Translations under genes and position numbers: made by a program | Notes under the pieces: generated by a model | The model's input: only the letters and a program-made list of their open reading frames with translations | Told to the model about the DNA's origin: nothing | Database searches by the model: none | DNA from: Negativicutes bacterium | GTDB taxonomy: Bacteria; Bacillota; Negativicutes; Anaeromusales; Anaeromusaceae | DNA length: 64,000 bases | Assembly (NCBI GenBank): GCA_009929485.1 | Contig: SAAJ01000015.1 | Span: 1-64,000 of the forward strand | Direction of reading: 5' to 3' | Shown: positions 25,062-34,580 of the stretch, piece after piece | Layout: each line of letters begins with the position of its first letter | How positions within the stretch are numbered: the first letter of the stretch is position 1

Positions 25062-26584
25062 TACAACAACCCTCCCTGCAGCGCATGCAGCTTCAGGAGC
25101 AGCGCTGCCGCCGGCTCCATGCCGCTATTCACTACGCCCATGAGCATTTGCGGGAAGATGCCGAAAATAACAAGAGCAGCGCCCAGCAAGACCAATGGCA
25201 CCAATTCAACGCCGGAAGCATCCTTGCAGCCGTCAAATTCCGCTCGCCGCGGCCCGAACAATACATTGGCCAACAGCCGCAGGATATACAGCGCCGTAAA
25301 AACAATGCCGGAAACAGCCAAGAAGGTAGAAACAGGATATTCCTTAAAGGCGCCCACAAAAATAGTGAACTCTGGAATAAAGCCCGCCAACCCCGGCAAG
25401 CCTAGAGAACTCATGCCTGCCAGCATAAAGCCCACCGCCACGCGAGGCATTTGATGCGCCAAACCGCCAAGCTCAGAAACTAAGCGCGTATTGGTACGCT
25501 CTTGCACCAGGCCAATCATCGCAAAGAACAAGGCGCACATGACGCCATGAGCAAACATGTTGGCCACCGCACCGTCAATGCTGATCACATTCAGCGCTGC
25601 AAAGCCGATCAGAATATAGCCCATATGGGAAATGGACGAATACCCGATAATATACTTCAAGTCTTTTTCCGCCAAAGCGACCATCGCAGCATAGAGAATA
25701 TTGATAATCGCCACCAAGGCAATTACAGGGGCCCAAAACTTAACGCCCAGAGGCAGCGTCAGCAAACCCAAGCGAATCAAGCCATAGCCGCCAACTTTTT
25801 TCAAGACTCCCGCGTGTAGCATCGACACGCCGCTCGGCGCGGCAGCATACCCGTCCGGCGCCCAGCTGTAAAACGGCCACATGGCTAAGGTAGAGCCAAA
25901 GCCCAAAAGCAAGAGGAAAAAAGCAACAATCTGCACGTTTTCAGACAAATTCCCTAGAACGTGCGCTTGCGCTAAGGCTTCCATGCTGAACGTCCGCAGC
26001 CCTTCCGGATACGCGTTCAAGTACAGCGCCAGCACCCCCGCCAGCATAAAAGCCGAGCCCAACAGCAGATAAATGGTCATCTTCATAGCTGCATGCTCTT
26101 TAGAAACACGCTTTACCGAGCCCCAGACCACTACCATAATATACGTCGGCACAATGCCTAATTCGTAAAATAGCAGGAAGATAAACAAGTCCCGTGAAAT
26201 GAAAACGCCAATAGCGCCTACAATCAACAACAGAAGCTGAATGAAAAACTCTTTGGGCCGTTCTTTTTCATTCCAGGACACAAAGACCGTCGAAAGGCCT
26301 ACCAAGACGGTCAAAAGCAACAGCGGCAAGGAAATGCCGTCTATGCCCAGCGCATAGGTTACGCCTAGTTCGGCAATCCAGGGCACCGTTTCCTGAAACT
26401 GCATACCCCCTTGTACAACATCATACGCCCAGTAAGCATACACAGTCAGGCCAAAAGCCACCGTCATGGATGCAGCCGAAACCATCTTGATCATGCGGTC
26501 CGCTTCCCTTGGCATGCAAAGGAGCACCAAAATTCCCCAGACAGGCGTCAACAGAATCAGCGTTAATAACGGAAAACTCACCAT
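25061..26584 (-). CDS. nuoM: NADH-quinone oxidoreductase subunit M (complex I)
   Basis: A proton-pumping membrane subunit of 507 residues. Motifs include YALGIDGISLPLLLLT, FLLFYELGIVPTYIMVVVWG (pump Glu), WPFYSWAPDGYAAAPSGVSMLHAGVLKKVGGYG and KYIIGYSSISHMGYI. The ATG at 26584, nine bases after GGAGGTG, is preferred over an in-frame TTG at 26602. It is separated from nuoL by one base. Confidence 0.95.
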   Translation of the reverse strand: MVSFPLLTLILLTPVWGILVLLCMPREADRMIKMVSAASMTVAFGLTVYAYWAYDVVQGGMQFQETVPWIAELGVTYALGIDGISLPLLLLTVLVGLSTVFVSWNEKERPKEFFIQLLLLIVGAIGVFISRDLFIFLLFYELGIVPTYIMVVVWGSVKRVSKEHAAMKMTIYLLLGSAFMLAGVLALYLNAYPEGLRTFSMEALAQAHVLGNLSENVQIVAFFLLLLGFGSTLAMWPFYSWAPDGYAAAPSGVSMLHAGVLKKVGGYGLIRLGLLTLPLGVKFWAPVIALVAIINILYAAMVALAEKDLKYIIGYSSISHMGYILIGFAALNVISIDGAVANMFAHGVMCALFFAMIGLVQERTNTRLVSELGGLAHQMPRVAVGFMLAGMSSLGLPGLAGFIPEFTIFVGAFKEYPVSTFLAVSGIVFTALYILRLLANVLFGPRRAEFDGCKDASGVELVPLVLLGAALVIFGIFPQMLMGVVNSGMEPAAALLLKLHALQGGLL

Positions 26585-26585
26585 T

Positions 26586-28496
26586 TTAACACGCACCTCC
26601 AAACCAGACGCCTTTTAGCAAGGGATTCAACACCAGCAAACTGGCAGCAATCAAAAGCGCCGCACAGAACATAACGACGCCGTAACGCTGCAAGCTGCCG
26701 GTCTGCATCTTGCGCAGCCGATCTCCCATGAAGAGAGGCACCGCAGCGATACCGTTGATAACCGAGTCAATGATATTGCGCTCCATCCAATGCATGTTGC
26801 GAGCAAATTCTCCCAAATAGGACTCATTGAACCATTGATACCATTCATCCAGATAGTACTTATGAAAACTGAGGTTATAGGCATTCCGAAAACGCCACGT
26901 CAGTTGTTCCGCCGGTTTCCTTGAACCGCTGCCGTAAATTTTCCAGGCAATACCGAAGGCCGCCAGCGCCAACAGCGTGGAAGTTCCAGCAATACCCCAG
27001 TGAATGCCGGCATGGGAAGCCGCGCCAAAACGCACCCACTCGCCAAAATGCCCGGCATAACCTGCATAGCCTCCTACAACCGCTAATGCGCCAAGCACAA
27101 ATAAAGGAATGCGCATGGAAAGAGGCGCCTCGTGAGGATGGTTGCCGCTTTTCTCGGGGCCGCAAAAGACGACAATAAGCAGCCTAGCCATGTAGAAGGA
27201 TGTCATACATGACGTAACGAGCGCTACCGTAAAGAGCGGCAGGCTGACGTCAAAAGCCGCCAAGAGAATTTCGTCCTTAGAAAAGAACCCCGCAAAAGGC
27301 GGAATGCCCGATATGGCCAGCACCCCGATGGTCATAGCCGCAAAGGTAATCGGCATCTTATGCCGCAAACCGCCCATTTCAAAAATATCATTTCGGTTAG
27401 GCAAGCCGTGCAGTACCGCACCCGCCGCCAAGAACATCAAGGCCTTAAAGAAAGCATGCGTCATCAGATGAAACATGGAAGCCGTCAGGCTGCCCACGCC
27501 GAGAGCCAGCATCATATAACCAAGCTGGCTAACCGTAGAGTAAGCCAAAATGCGTTTGATGTCGCGTTGCGTAAAGGCAATGCTTGCTGCAAAAATCGCC
27601 GTAAAAGCGCCTGTCCAAGCGACAGCGTCCATCACCGACGGCAGCAGATTAAACAAGAAAAACGACCTAGCCACCAAATATACGCCAGCTACCACCATGG
27701 TAGCCGCGTGAATCAAAGCCGAAACCGGCGTAGGTCCTTCCATGGCGTCCGGCAGCCACACATGCAGCGGAAACTGACCGGATTTGCCGACAGGTCCCAA
27801 AAAGATTAAGAGCGCCACTCCGGTCAACAGCACCGTACCATTTTGCGCCACATACGTCGGCACCGCCAAGCCCAATTGCTGAAAATCAAGAGTTCCAAAG
27901 AGAATTTGCAAAAACAAAATGCCCATTAAAAGACCGAAATCGCCAATTCGAGTTGTAATAAAGGCCTTCTTGGCCGCCTCTCTGGCGGAAATCTTGTGGA
28001 AATAGTAACCGATCAGTAAGTACGAACAAAGACCAACCAATTCCCAAAAAACAAACATCTGCACAAAATTCACCGCCAGCACCAACCCCAGCATGGAGGC
28101 GGCAAACAGCGACAGATACGCGAAAAAGCGTCCGAATCCCTCTTCGCCGTGCATATAGCCGATAGAATACATCTGCACCAAAAACGACACCAAGGTCACT
28201 ACCACCAGCATCATAGCGGAAATCGGGTCAATGTAGACCCCCATATCCACGGAAAGCCCCGGCAGCGAAAGCCAAGATACTTTTTGAAGCAACGGCTGCT
28301 CCACGCTAATACCCCGGCTGATTACGCCACCGGCGACGCCTAGCGCTAATACAAGGCTCAGACCGTTTAACAAGAGTGATACCGTTGCCGCCACGGCCGG
28401 CAGCCGACGCAAGAAAAAGCCGACAAGCACGAACGCGACGGCCGGCAGCAGCGGTATCAGCCAGGCATGATGCAACGCATATTGAATAAACAACAT
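26586..28496 (-). CDS. nuoL: NADH-quinone oxidoreductase subunit L (complex I)
   Basis: The distal pump subunit, 636 residues, with the typical long C-terminal lateral helix region. Visible motifs are VDMGVYIDPISAMMLVVVT, FVFWELVGLCSYLLIGYYF, KSGQFPLHVWLPDAMEGPTPVSALIHAATMV and KRILAYSTVSQLGYM. The C-terminal part (FHKYYLDEWYQWFNESYL) is also typical. AGGTGAGGA lies immediately before the ATG. Confidence 0.96.
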   Translation of the reverse strand: MLFIQYALHHAWLIPLLPAVAFVLVGFFLRRLPAVAATVSLLLNGLSLVLALGVAGGVISRGISVEQPLLQKVSWLSLPGLSVDMGVYIDPISAMMLVVVTLVSFLVQMYSIGYMHGEEGFGRFFAYLSLFAASMLGLVLAVNFVQMFVFWELVGLCSYLLIGYYFHKISAREAAKKAFITTRIGDFGLLMGILFLQILFGTLDFQQLGLAVPTYVAQNGTVLLTGVALLIFLGPVGKSGQFPLHVWLPDAMEGPTPVSALIHAATMVVAGVYLVARSFFLFNLLPSVMDAVAWTGAFTAIFAASIAFTQRDIKRILAYSTVSQLGYMMLALGVGSLTASMFHLMTHAFFKALMFLAAGAVLHGLPNRNDIFEMGGLRHKMPITFAAMTIGVLAISGIPPFAGFFSKDEILLAAFDVSLPLFTVALVTSCMTSFYMARLLIVVFCGPEKSGNHPHEAPLSMRIPLFVLGALAVVGGYAGYAGHFGEWVRFGAASHAGIHWGIAGTSTLLALAAFGIAWKIYGSGSRKPAEQLTWRFRNAYNLSFHKYYLDEWYQWFNESYLGEFARNMHWMERNIIDSVINGIAAVPLFMGDRLRKMQTGSLQRYGVVMFCAALLIAASLLVLNPLLKGVWFGGAC

Positions 28497-28521
28497 TCCT
28501 CACCTACTCTCTGATACTCGC

Positions 28522-28830
28522 TTACCAGCGCATCTCGTCCAATCTGGCGGCATGCACCGTATTGCGGTCATGATACACACGGAAGACCATGGCCAAACCC
28601 ACCGCCACCTCCGCAGCCGCAACGGTAATGGTAAAAATAGCAAACACCTGCCCTGTCAGGGCATCGGGCGTAATAAAACGCGAAAAAGCGATTAAATTGA
28701 TGTTCACCGCATTGAGCATCAACTCAATGCTCATCAAGAGACCGATAATCGTCCGTTTCGTCAGCAATCCATAGAGGCCAATGGCAAACACCATGGCTGC
28801 CACTACCAAAAAGTGCGTTAAGCCTATCAT
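28522..28830 (-). CDS. nuoK: NADH-quinone oxidoreductase subunit K (complex I)
   Basis: A 102-residue subunit with three TM helices, starting MIGLTHFLVVAAMVF and containing LLMSIELMLNAVNINLIAF with the two conserved buried Glu residues of the proton path (one here, one in VAAAEVAVGLA). The ATG overlaps the nuoJ stop (ATGA); an upstream extension in the same frame runs through nuoJ and is not real. Confidence 0.95.
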   Translation of the reverse strand: MIGLTHFLVVAAMVFAIGLYGLLTKRTIIGLLMSIELMLNAVNINLIAFSRFITPDALTGQVFAIFTITVAAAEVAVGLAMVFRVYHDRNTVHAARLDEMRW

Positions 28831-29342
28831 TCTTCCTCCACTCCTTTTGCCAGAACAATGGAGCCGATCATCGCCGCCAGCAAAAGCACGGCCGCCACTT
28901 CCATAGCCACCATATAGTCCGTAAGGATCAACTGCCCTAAAAGCGAAGGCGTATCCTCCACCGGCGGCGCGCTGGAGTAGCGCCACGGCGTCGTCGCAAT
29001 CACCGCCATCGTAATCACGACAAACAGAGAGCTGACCGCCAACACCAGCCGCGAAGGAATATCCCGGTCTGTTGCATTGGTGCCGTGATAACTGCTGCGC
29101 CTTGTCAGCATGGTTCCCAACACGAACACAATGGCAATAGCGCCGTTATAAATCAAAATTTGCACGGCTGCCATAAAGTCCGCCTGCAGCAGCACGTACA
29201 AGCCGCTGACGCCGATAAAGCACAAAGCCAAAAACAGCGCGCTGTGCACCAGATTTGTTTTGCTTACAGCCGCAAACGCCGCAGCCACGGTAATGGAGGC
29301 AAAGACAAAAAAGGCAATCGTATAAGCCCATTCGCTCATCAA
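28827..29342 (-). CDS. nuoJ: NADH-quinone oxidoreductase subunit J (complex I)
   Basis: A 171-residue membrane subunit with five TM helices; NLVHSALFLALCFIGVSGLYVLLQADFMAAVQILIYNGAIAIVFVLGTML-type region (residues about 29-79) is typical of NuoJ, including the pi-bulge segment. It overlaps nuoI and nuoK by four bases each. Confidence 0.93.
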   Translation of the reverse strand: MMSEWAYTIAFFVFASITVAAAFAAVSKTNLVHSALFLALCFIGVSGLYVLLQADFMAAVQILIYNGAIAIVFVLGTMLTRRSSYHGTNATDRDIPSRLVLAVSSLFVVITMAVIATTPWRYSSAPPVEDTPSLLGQLILTDYMVAMEVAAVLLLAAMIGSIVLAKGVEEE

Positions 29343-29794
29343 GCATCCCTCCCTTGACTAGCCGACGTTCCATCTTCCGCTGGTTGCGCAACCTCATCCG
29401 GCTGCTTAGCCCGCGAAAGAGCCAAGCAATCCACATCCAGCTCCGCCTTTGTATAACGAGAGTTTTCATAATTCTTGTCCCAACGAATGGCTTTCGTCGG
29501 GCAGGCTTCAATACAGTAATTGCAGTATAGACAAAGGCCAGACTGGTAGACATAGGTCTCTAAATGGCGCTTTTTCTGCTCATCCATCTTCGTCGTCAGC
29601 TTGATTACATGATTGGGGCAAGCCATCGCGCACAGCCCGCAGGCAATGCATTTTTTGTGGTCCAATTCCAGTTCGCCGCCCCGAAAGCGTTCCGGCATCA
29701 CTAATTTAGCTTCGGGATATTGCAGTGTTTCCTTTTTGGCGAAAAACGCCTTCAAGGTGATGCCCATCCCTTGTAGCAAGCCTTTACCAAGCAT
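29339..29794 (-). CDS. nuoI: NADH-quinone oxidoreductase subunit I, 2x[4Fe-4S]
   Basis: The peripheral-arm ferredoxin-like subunit carrying clusters N6a and N6b, ligated by CIACGLCAMACP and CLYCNYCIEACP. At 151 residues it is near normal length, with a short amphipathic N-terminus (LLQGMGITLKAFFAKK) and an Asp/Ala-rich tail. With NuoEFG absent, it may be where electrons enter from an alternative donor such as ferredoxin (inference). Confidence 0.95.
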   Translation of the reverse strand: MLGKGLLQGMGITLKAFFAKKETLQYPEAKLVMPERFRGGELELDHKKCIACGLCAMACPNHVIKLTTKMDEQKKRHLETYVYQSGLCLYCNYCIEACPTKAIRWDKNYENSRYTKAELDVDCLALSRAKQPDEVAQPAEDGTSASQGRDA

Positions 29795-29806
29795 AAGAGG
29801 TTCCTC

Positions 29807-30847
29807 CTAAATGAAAAACTCGGAAAGATAAATGCCGATCCCTGTAATAATGACATTCAATAACGCCAGCGGCAGCAAGAGCTTCCACCCGAAAGCCAAT
29901 AGCTGATCAATACGCAGCCGCGGGAACGTCCAGCGAAACCACATAAAGAGGAAAATCATAGCCGCCACTTTCAGCAAAAACCAAATCCACCCAGGAAGCC
30001 ATGGACCGCTCCAACCGCCTAAAAACAGCGTAGTCGCAATAACGGAAACCGCCAGCAAATTGGCATACTCCGCCAAGAAAAACAGCGCCCAGCGCATGCC
30101 CGTGTACTCCGTAAAAGGTCCTGCCACAAGCTCGGATTCCCCTTCGACCAAGTCAAAAGGCGCGCGGTTGATTTCTGCCGTGGCAGTGATGACATACACC
30201 ACAAATGCAATAGGCTGCAGCACCACAAACCAGACATCTTGCTGCGCCGCTACAATGGAGCTCATCTTCATGGAGCCGGTCAACATAACGATGCCCAAAA
30301 TTGACAGCACCATCGGCACCTCATAGCTCAGCATCTGCGCCACCGTACGCATGCCGCCAACGAGCGAATATTTATTGTTGGAAGCCCAGCCTGCCATCAA
30401 AAACGGCAGTACCGATTGAGAAGAAATAGCAATGAAATAAAAAATACCAATATTCAGGTCCGCAAAAATAACCTGAGCATCAAAGGGAAATACCACATAG
30501 CCCATGGCTGCCGGCAAAAACAACAGTATTGGCGCCAACATCCACATCCATTTATCAGCGCCCGTGGGCATAATGTCTTCCTTCGCCATCAGCTTGATCA
30601 TATCCGCCGTTGTCTGCAGCAAGCCCTTAGGGCCCACGCGATTCGGACCGGAGCGCCGCTGCATAAAGGCGCTGATCTTGCGCTCCGCATACACTAGCAC
30701 AACCGCAGACAGGGAAATAACGCCGAAAATAGCGCCAATTTCCACCAAGCTCATGCACAAATCCACCCATTGCGGCCCTGGCAGATACATTGCTAAAATT
30801 TGTCGCAGCCACGCCGCGATTACATACAAACCGGTTACTTCTTGCAT
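29807..30847 (-). CDS. nuoH: NADH-quinone oxidoreductase subunit H (complex I)
   Basis: The 346-residue membrane subunit next to the quinone site, with eight TM helices. Diagnostic motifs are YAERKISAFMQRRSGPNRVGPKG-type loop (residues about 49-71), TAEINRAPFDLVEGESELVAG and the late FRWTFPRLRIDQLL. GGAGAGG lies six bases before the ATG. Confidence 0.96.
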   Translation of the reverse strand: MQEVTGLYVIAAWLRQILAMYLPGPQWVDLCMSLVEIGAIFGVISLSAVVLVYAERKISAFMQRRSGPNRVGPKGLLQTTADMIKLMAKEDIMPTGADKWMWMLAPILLFLPAAMGYVVFPFDAQVIFADLNIGIFYFIAISSQSVLPFLMAGWASNNKYSLVGGMRTVAQMLSYEVPMVLSILGIVMLTGSMKMSSIVAAQQDVWFVVLQPIAFVVYVITATAEINRAPFDLVEGESELVAGPFTEYTGMRWALFFLAEYANLLAVSVIATTLFLGGWSGPWLPGWIWFLLKVAAMIFLFMWFRWTFPRLRIDQLLAFGWKLLLPLALLNVIITGIGIYLSEFFI

Positions 30848-30889
30848 GCCTTGCCTCTCCTTTACGTGCTTCTCTCCTTATGGAACCAA

Positions 30890-31987
30890 CTAGCAGTCCA
30901 CTTCTCCCATTAGCGAATCCAGCGTAGCCAGCACAGCAACCACATCGGCAATCAGCAAGCCCTGGCAGGTTTCGTTCAGCATCTGCAAATTAATGAATGA
31001 AGGCCGGCGCACATGAATGCGATACGGCTTTGGAGAACCATCGCTAACAATGTAGTAGCCCAATTCGCCGCGGGGATTTTCTACGGCATGATACACTTCG
31101 CCCACCGGCGGTTTCAGCACTTTCGGCACTTTGCCCATTACAGGCCCTTCCGGCAGTTGCTCCAGCGCTTGTTCCACAATTCGCATGCTTTGTTTTACTT
31201 CTTCCATTCGCACCACATAACGGTCCCAGCTGTCCCCTACTTCTCCCAAAGGAACCTCAAAATCAAAGCGGTCATAAATGCTGTACGGCTCTACTTTGCG
31301 CAAATCATACGCCACACCGGACGCACGCAGCGCCGGTCCGGTCAGCCCCATGGCAATCGCCCGCTCGCCGGAAATAACAGCCGTGTTTTTTAAGCGTTCG
31401 TAGAGAATTTCATTGCCTGTCAAAAGGCCGTGATATTCCTCCAGCATCGCCGGAAAATCCGCCAGAAAACGCCGCAGTTCCGGCACAAAAGCGTCCGGAA
31501 TGTCTGCCGATACGCCGCCGAAGCGAATATAGCTATAGGTCTGACGCGCCCCGCAAGCCATGTCGAACAAGTCCAAAATGCGTTCGCGCCCGCGGAAGCC
31601 AAACATCATGCCGGTCGAAGCCCCCAGATCAATCGCCAAAGAGCCCATGCAGATCAAATGGCTGGCAATCCGGTTGAGCTCCACCATGATAATGCGCAAA
31701 TACTCGGCGCGCTCCGGAATTTCAATACCCATCAATTTTTCCACAGTCTGGCAGTACCCCAGGTTGTTACACATAGAAGAAACGTAATCCAAACGGTCTG
31801 TATAAGGAATAAACTGCGCATAAGTGCGGCTTTCCGCCAGTTTTTCAATGCCGCGATGCAAATACCCCATATGCGGCACCGCCTGCACCACTTCTTCGCC
31901 GTCCAGCTCCAGCACCACCTGCAGCACTCCGTGCGTACTGGGATGCTGCGGTCCCATATTGAGCGTGTATGTTTCTGTTTTTACCAT
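30890..31987 (-). CDS. nuoD: NADH-quinone oxidoreductase subunit D (complex I)
   Basis: The 49-kDa-type, hydrogenase-derived subunit that forms the quinone pocket with NuoB. It begins with the conserved [13 protein letters not shown] (quinone-site His) and has [23 protein letters not shown] and a C-terminal [19 protein letters not shown] region; 365 residues. Its ATG overlaps the nuoC stop (TGATG); C and D are separate genes here. Confidence 0.96.
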   Translation of the reverse strand: MVKTETYTLNMGPQHPSTHGVLQVVLELDGEEVVQAVPHMGYLHRGIEKLAESRTYAQFIPYTDRLDYVSSMCNNLGYCQTVEKLMGIEIPERAEYLRIIMVELNRIASHLICMGSLAIDLGASTGMMFGFRGRERILDLFDMACGARQTYSYIRFGGVSADIPDAFVPELRRFLADFPAMLEEYHGLLTGNEILYERLKNTAVISGERAIAMGLTGPALRASGVAYDLRKVEPYSIYDRFDFEVPLGEVGDSWDRYVVRMEEVKQSMRIVEQALEQLPEGPVMGKVPKVLKPPVGEVYHAVENPRGELGYYIVSDGSPKPYRIHVRRPSFINLQMLNETCQGLLIADVVAVLATLDSLMGEVDC

Positions 31988-32463
31988 CAGTTACACCCTC
32001 TCTGTACCACTGCGGCACTACCAGCGCCCAGCTTGAAAGATTTACGCAACGGATGCTCGGTATACTCTTCCGGCATCAAAATGCGCCGCAAATCAGGATG
32101 TCCAGTAAAGCGGATGCCCATTAAGTCATACACTTCGCGCTCCTGAAAATCAGCAGCCGGCCATATGGACGTCACTGACGGCACTTCAGACCCCTCTGCC
32201 GGACAACAAGTCTTCACCACAATCGTCTGCCGCAATGCCATGGAATACACATGATAAATCACGTCCAAATGCTCTTCATAGTCCACTGCCGTCAAGTTGC
32301 GCAGCATGATAAACTGATATTCCTCATGATTGCGCAGCCATTGCATTAACTCCACTAACCGCCCGGCTTCCACCCGCAATGCCTGTTGGCTTTCTTCGCC
32401 AATGATTTCGCTGTAGTCGCTATGACACGCTTGAATCGCTGTCAGCAGTTCTGTCGTCGTCAT
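31987..32463 (-). CDS. nuoC: NADH-quinone oxidoreductase subunit C (complex I)
   Basis: The 30-kDa subunit, 158 residues, with the signature [22 protein letters not shown] near the C-terminus ([12 protein letters not shown]). ATGA overlap with nuoB. Confidence 0.94.
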   Translation of the reverse strand: MTTTELLTAIQACHSDYSEIIGEESQQALRVEAGRLVELMQWLRNHEEYQFIMLRNLTAVDYEEHLDVIYHVYSMALRQTIVVKTCCPAEGSEVPSVTSIWPAADFQEREVYDLMGIRFTGHPDLRRILMPEEYTEHPLRKSFKLGAGSAAVVQRGCN

Positions 32464-32975
32464 GCTTTGTCCCTCACAATTTCTCCGTCCTGGATTTTAC
32501 GCTTCAGTTCCAACATGCCATGAATCAGTGCTTCCGGCCGAGGCGGGCAGCCGGGAATATAAATGTCTACCGGCAAAATTTGATCCACGCCCGGTACTAC
32601 GGAATACGAATCCACAAAAGGACCGCCGGAATTAGCGCAGCTGCCCATGGCAATAACATATTTAGGCTCTGGCATCTGTTCGTAAAGGCGCTTCAACGGC
32701 CCAGCCATAGCCCAAGTCAACGTACCGGCAACGATCAGCAAGTCCGCCTGTCGCGGCGATGCCCGAAACACTTCATAGCCAAAGCGAGACAGGTCAAAGC
32801 GCGCCGCAGCGGCCGACATCATCTCAATAGCACAGCAGGCAAGCCCTGAAGACAGCGGCCATAACGAATTGCTTCGCGCCCATTTCAACACCATATCCAT
32901 ACTGGCAACAATTATATTTTTATGCAAGAGCTCCTGATCCCGCTCCGCCTGCGTCTGCAATTTGGTCATTTCCAT
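32460..32975 (-). CDS. nuoB: NADH-quinone oxidoreductase subunit B (complex I)
   Basis: The subunit holding terminal cluster N2, ligated by the adjacent cysteines in [11 protein letters not shown] and by those in [11 protein letters not shown] and PGCPPRPEA. 171 residues, cytoplasmic face of the membrane. It overlaps nuoA by ten bases. Confidence 0.96.
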   Translation of the reverse strand: MEMTKLQTQAERDQELLHKNIIVASMDMVLKWARSNSLWPLSSGLACCAIEMMSAAAARFDLSRFGYEVFRASPRQADLLIVAGTLTWAMAGPLKRLYEQMPEPKYVIAMGSCANSGGPFVDSYSVVPGVDQILPVDIYIPGCPPRPEALIHGMLELKRKIQDGEIVRDKA

Positions 32976-33322
32976 TCCAAAGCCCCTTTCCTCCAGGCAT
33001 ATCCCAAACCCACCAGCAAAATGCTCAGAAAAATAAACATTTCTACAAAGGCAAAAACGCCTAGCTGCTGAAATTTAATAGCCCAGAGATACAAGAATAC
33101 AGTTTCAATGTCAAAAGCGACAAATACAAGTGCATAAAGGAAATAACTGGCCCGAAACTGAATCCAAGTCTCCCCTACCGTATCAACGCCACACTCATAC
33201 GGCAAGGACTTCTCCACTCCTGGATTTTTGGGGCGAATGAAAAATGCAGTTACCAAGGCCATCAAGGGAAACACCAAAGCAACCGCTAATAGCAAACCGA
33301 TATTCCCAAAATCCTGCAACAT
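32966..33322 (-). CDS. nuoA: NADH-quinone oxidoreductase subunit A (complex I)
   Basis: The first gene of the operon; a 118-residue subunit with three TM helices and the conserved loop [12 protein letters not shown] plus [24 protein letters not shown] lies before the ATG. About 115 bases of leader separate it from the predicted promoter. Confidence 0.95.
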   Translation of the reverse strand: MLQDFGNIGLLLAVALVFPLMALVTAFFIRPKNPGVEKSLPYECGVDTVGETWIQFRASYFLYALVFVAFDIETVFLYLWAIKFQQLGVFAFVEMFIFLSILLVGLGYAWRKGALEWK

Positions 33323-33445
33323 CTTACCATCCTCCTTTTGCTTTTCCGCAAATGCTCACCATGAAACGATACCGCTCACATTGCTACATTTGCGTATTAA
33401 TTTAAATTAAATAAAAGTATTCTGTATACATTTATTGATATTTAT

Positions 33446-33474
33446 ATTTTAGACTTCCTTTTTCACACTGTCAA
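33446..33474 (-). promoter_or_regulatory. nuo operon sigma-A promoter
   Basis: TTGACA (33469-33474), a 17-base spacer and TAAAAT (33446-33451), within a very AT-rich intergenic stretch of about 300 bases (33400-33780) that holds no gene. Confidence 0.82.
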
Positions 33475-33615
33475 TTTTAATTAGTTTTCAATAATAATTC
33501 TGAAAATAACACTTTTTAAGCAAATATTGCCATTTTTCAAGTTGAATACACAATATAATGTAATGTTCTACTGCATTTTCTTTTATTGCAAAACATTTCA
33601 CTGCCTTATAAAACT

Positions 33616-33645
33616 AAAAAACGATGCCTAAAAATAGCATCGTTT
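33616..33645 (-). terminator. ubiX terminator
   Basis: AAACGATGC and its complement around a nine-base loop, followed on the minus strand by a T run. It lies about 150 bases beyond the ubiX stop in the AT-rich region upstream of nuo. Confidence 0.7.
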
Positions 33646-33796
33646 CGCAGTGCAACTTCATGCGAATGCCTCTATTTTTAGAAAAATTCGCTTCAGTTTT
33701 CAGTATCCGATTGTACAGCAACTATTACGATTATAGTATATCATCAAGAACAGAATTTTCCAATAAATCAATTTAATTCGTAGCAGTTTTTCCGAT

Positions 33797-34384
33797 TTAA
33801 AGTGTGTCTTCTTCACCCCACCGACGAAAACCTGGTGTTTCAATCCCCAATTTGTCGAGAATTTTCCCAGCAATCTGCCGGTTCATATCTTCCAAACTCA
33901 CCGGCTTCTGGTAATAAGAAATTACCGGCGGCAAAAGCAGTGCGCCCGCCTCCGCTACCGCCAATAAATTTCGCAAATGAATGATCCCCAGCGGACTTTC
34001 CCGCGGCGCCAAGATCAGCGGCCGCCGCTCCTTGAGAGTGACATCCGCCGCACGCAAAAGCAGATTATCCGAATAGCCGCTGGCAATACCGGCTACGGTT
34101 TTCATACTGCAAGGCACTACCAGCATGCCCTCCGTCTTAAAGGTGCCGCTGGCAATGCGCGCCCCTACATTGTTATTATCATATACATGATCCGCCCATT
34201 GCAGTACTTCTTCTACCGTATGCTCCGTCTCCGCGGCAATGGTCAGCTCCGCTCCCCGCGAAAGCACCACATGCGTCTCATACGCAGGATTCGCCCGCAG
34301 CACCCGCAGAATTTCAATTCCCAGAACCACCCCGCTGGCGCCGCTCATGGCTACAACGACTCTCTTTTTTTCCGGCACTGACAT
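33797..34384 (-). CDS. ubiX: flavin prenyltransferase UbiX
   Basis: Makes prenylated FMN, the cofactor of UbiD-type decarboxylases. The 195-residue flavoprotein has VVVAMSGASGVVLGIE at the N-terminus, VPCSMKTVAGIASGYSDNLLLRAADVTLKERRPL and LRNLLAVAEAGALLLPP, all typical. The ATG at 34384 follows AGAGGAAGC; 60 further in-frame codons upstream have no start signal. No ubiD partner is adjacent. Confidence 0.94.
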   Translation of the reverse strand: MSVPEKKRVVVAMSGASGVVLGIEILRVLRANPAYETHVVLSRGAELTIAAETEHTVEEVLQWADHVYDNNNVGARIASGTFKTEGMLVVPCSMKTVAGIASGYSDNLLLRAADVTLKERRPLILAPRESPLGIIHLRNLLAVAEAGALLLPPVISYYQKPVSLEDMNRQIAGKILDKLGIETPGFRRWGEEDTL

Positions 34385-34484
34385 GCACGCTTCCTCTTTT
34401 CGTCGATTTCTAAAGTTGTTCTTAGTTACTTCTTCAAAACGGCGCAGGATTCCTGCCAGCTCCTGCTGGTCACTGCGCAAGCGC

Positions 34485-34515
34485 CAAAAAGAAAAGACCG
34501 CCTGCGCGGTCTTCG
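34485..34515 (-). terminator. terminator downstream of bioB
   Basis: AAGACCGC and GCGGTCTT with a four-base loop, followed on the minus strand by TTCTTTTTGG. It is almost identical to the terminators at 13571 and 37226. Confidence 0.75.
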
Positions 34516-34524
34516 AGATACAGA

Positions 34525-34576
34525 AGGAACAAGAGTCGCGATGAGAACCAGAGGATACGAATGAGGGTTGCAAAGC
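34525..34576. repeat. dispersed intergenic repeat, copy C
   Basis: Contains GGAACAAGAG, GAGAACCAGAGGA and GAATGAGGGTTGC in the order seen at 22045 and 23210. It sits between the bioB stop and its terminator. Confidence 0.4.
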
Positions 34577-34580
34577 TTAA

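Noticed and set aside
31430-32146. A 238-codon plus-strand frame over nuoD and nuoC
   Set aside because: Antisense shadow of two certain genes.
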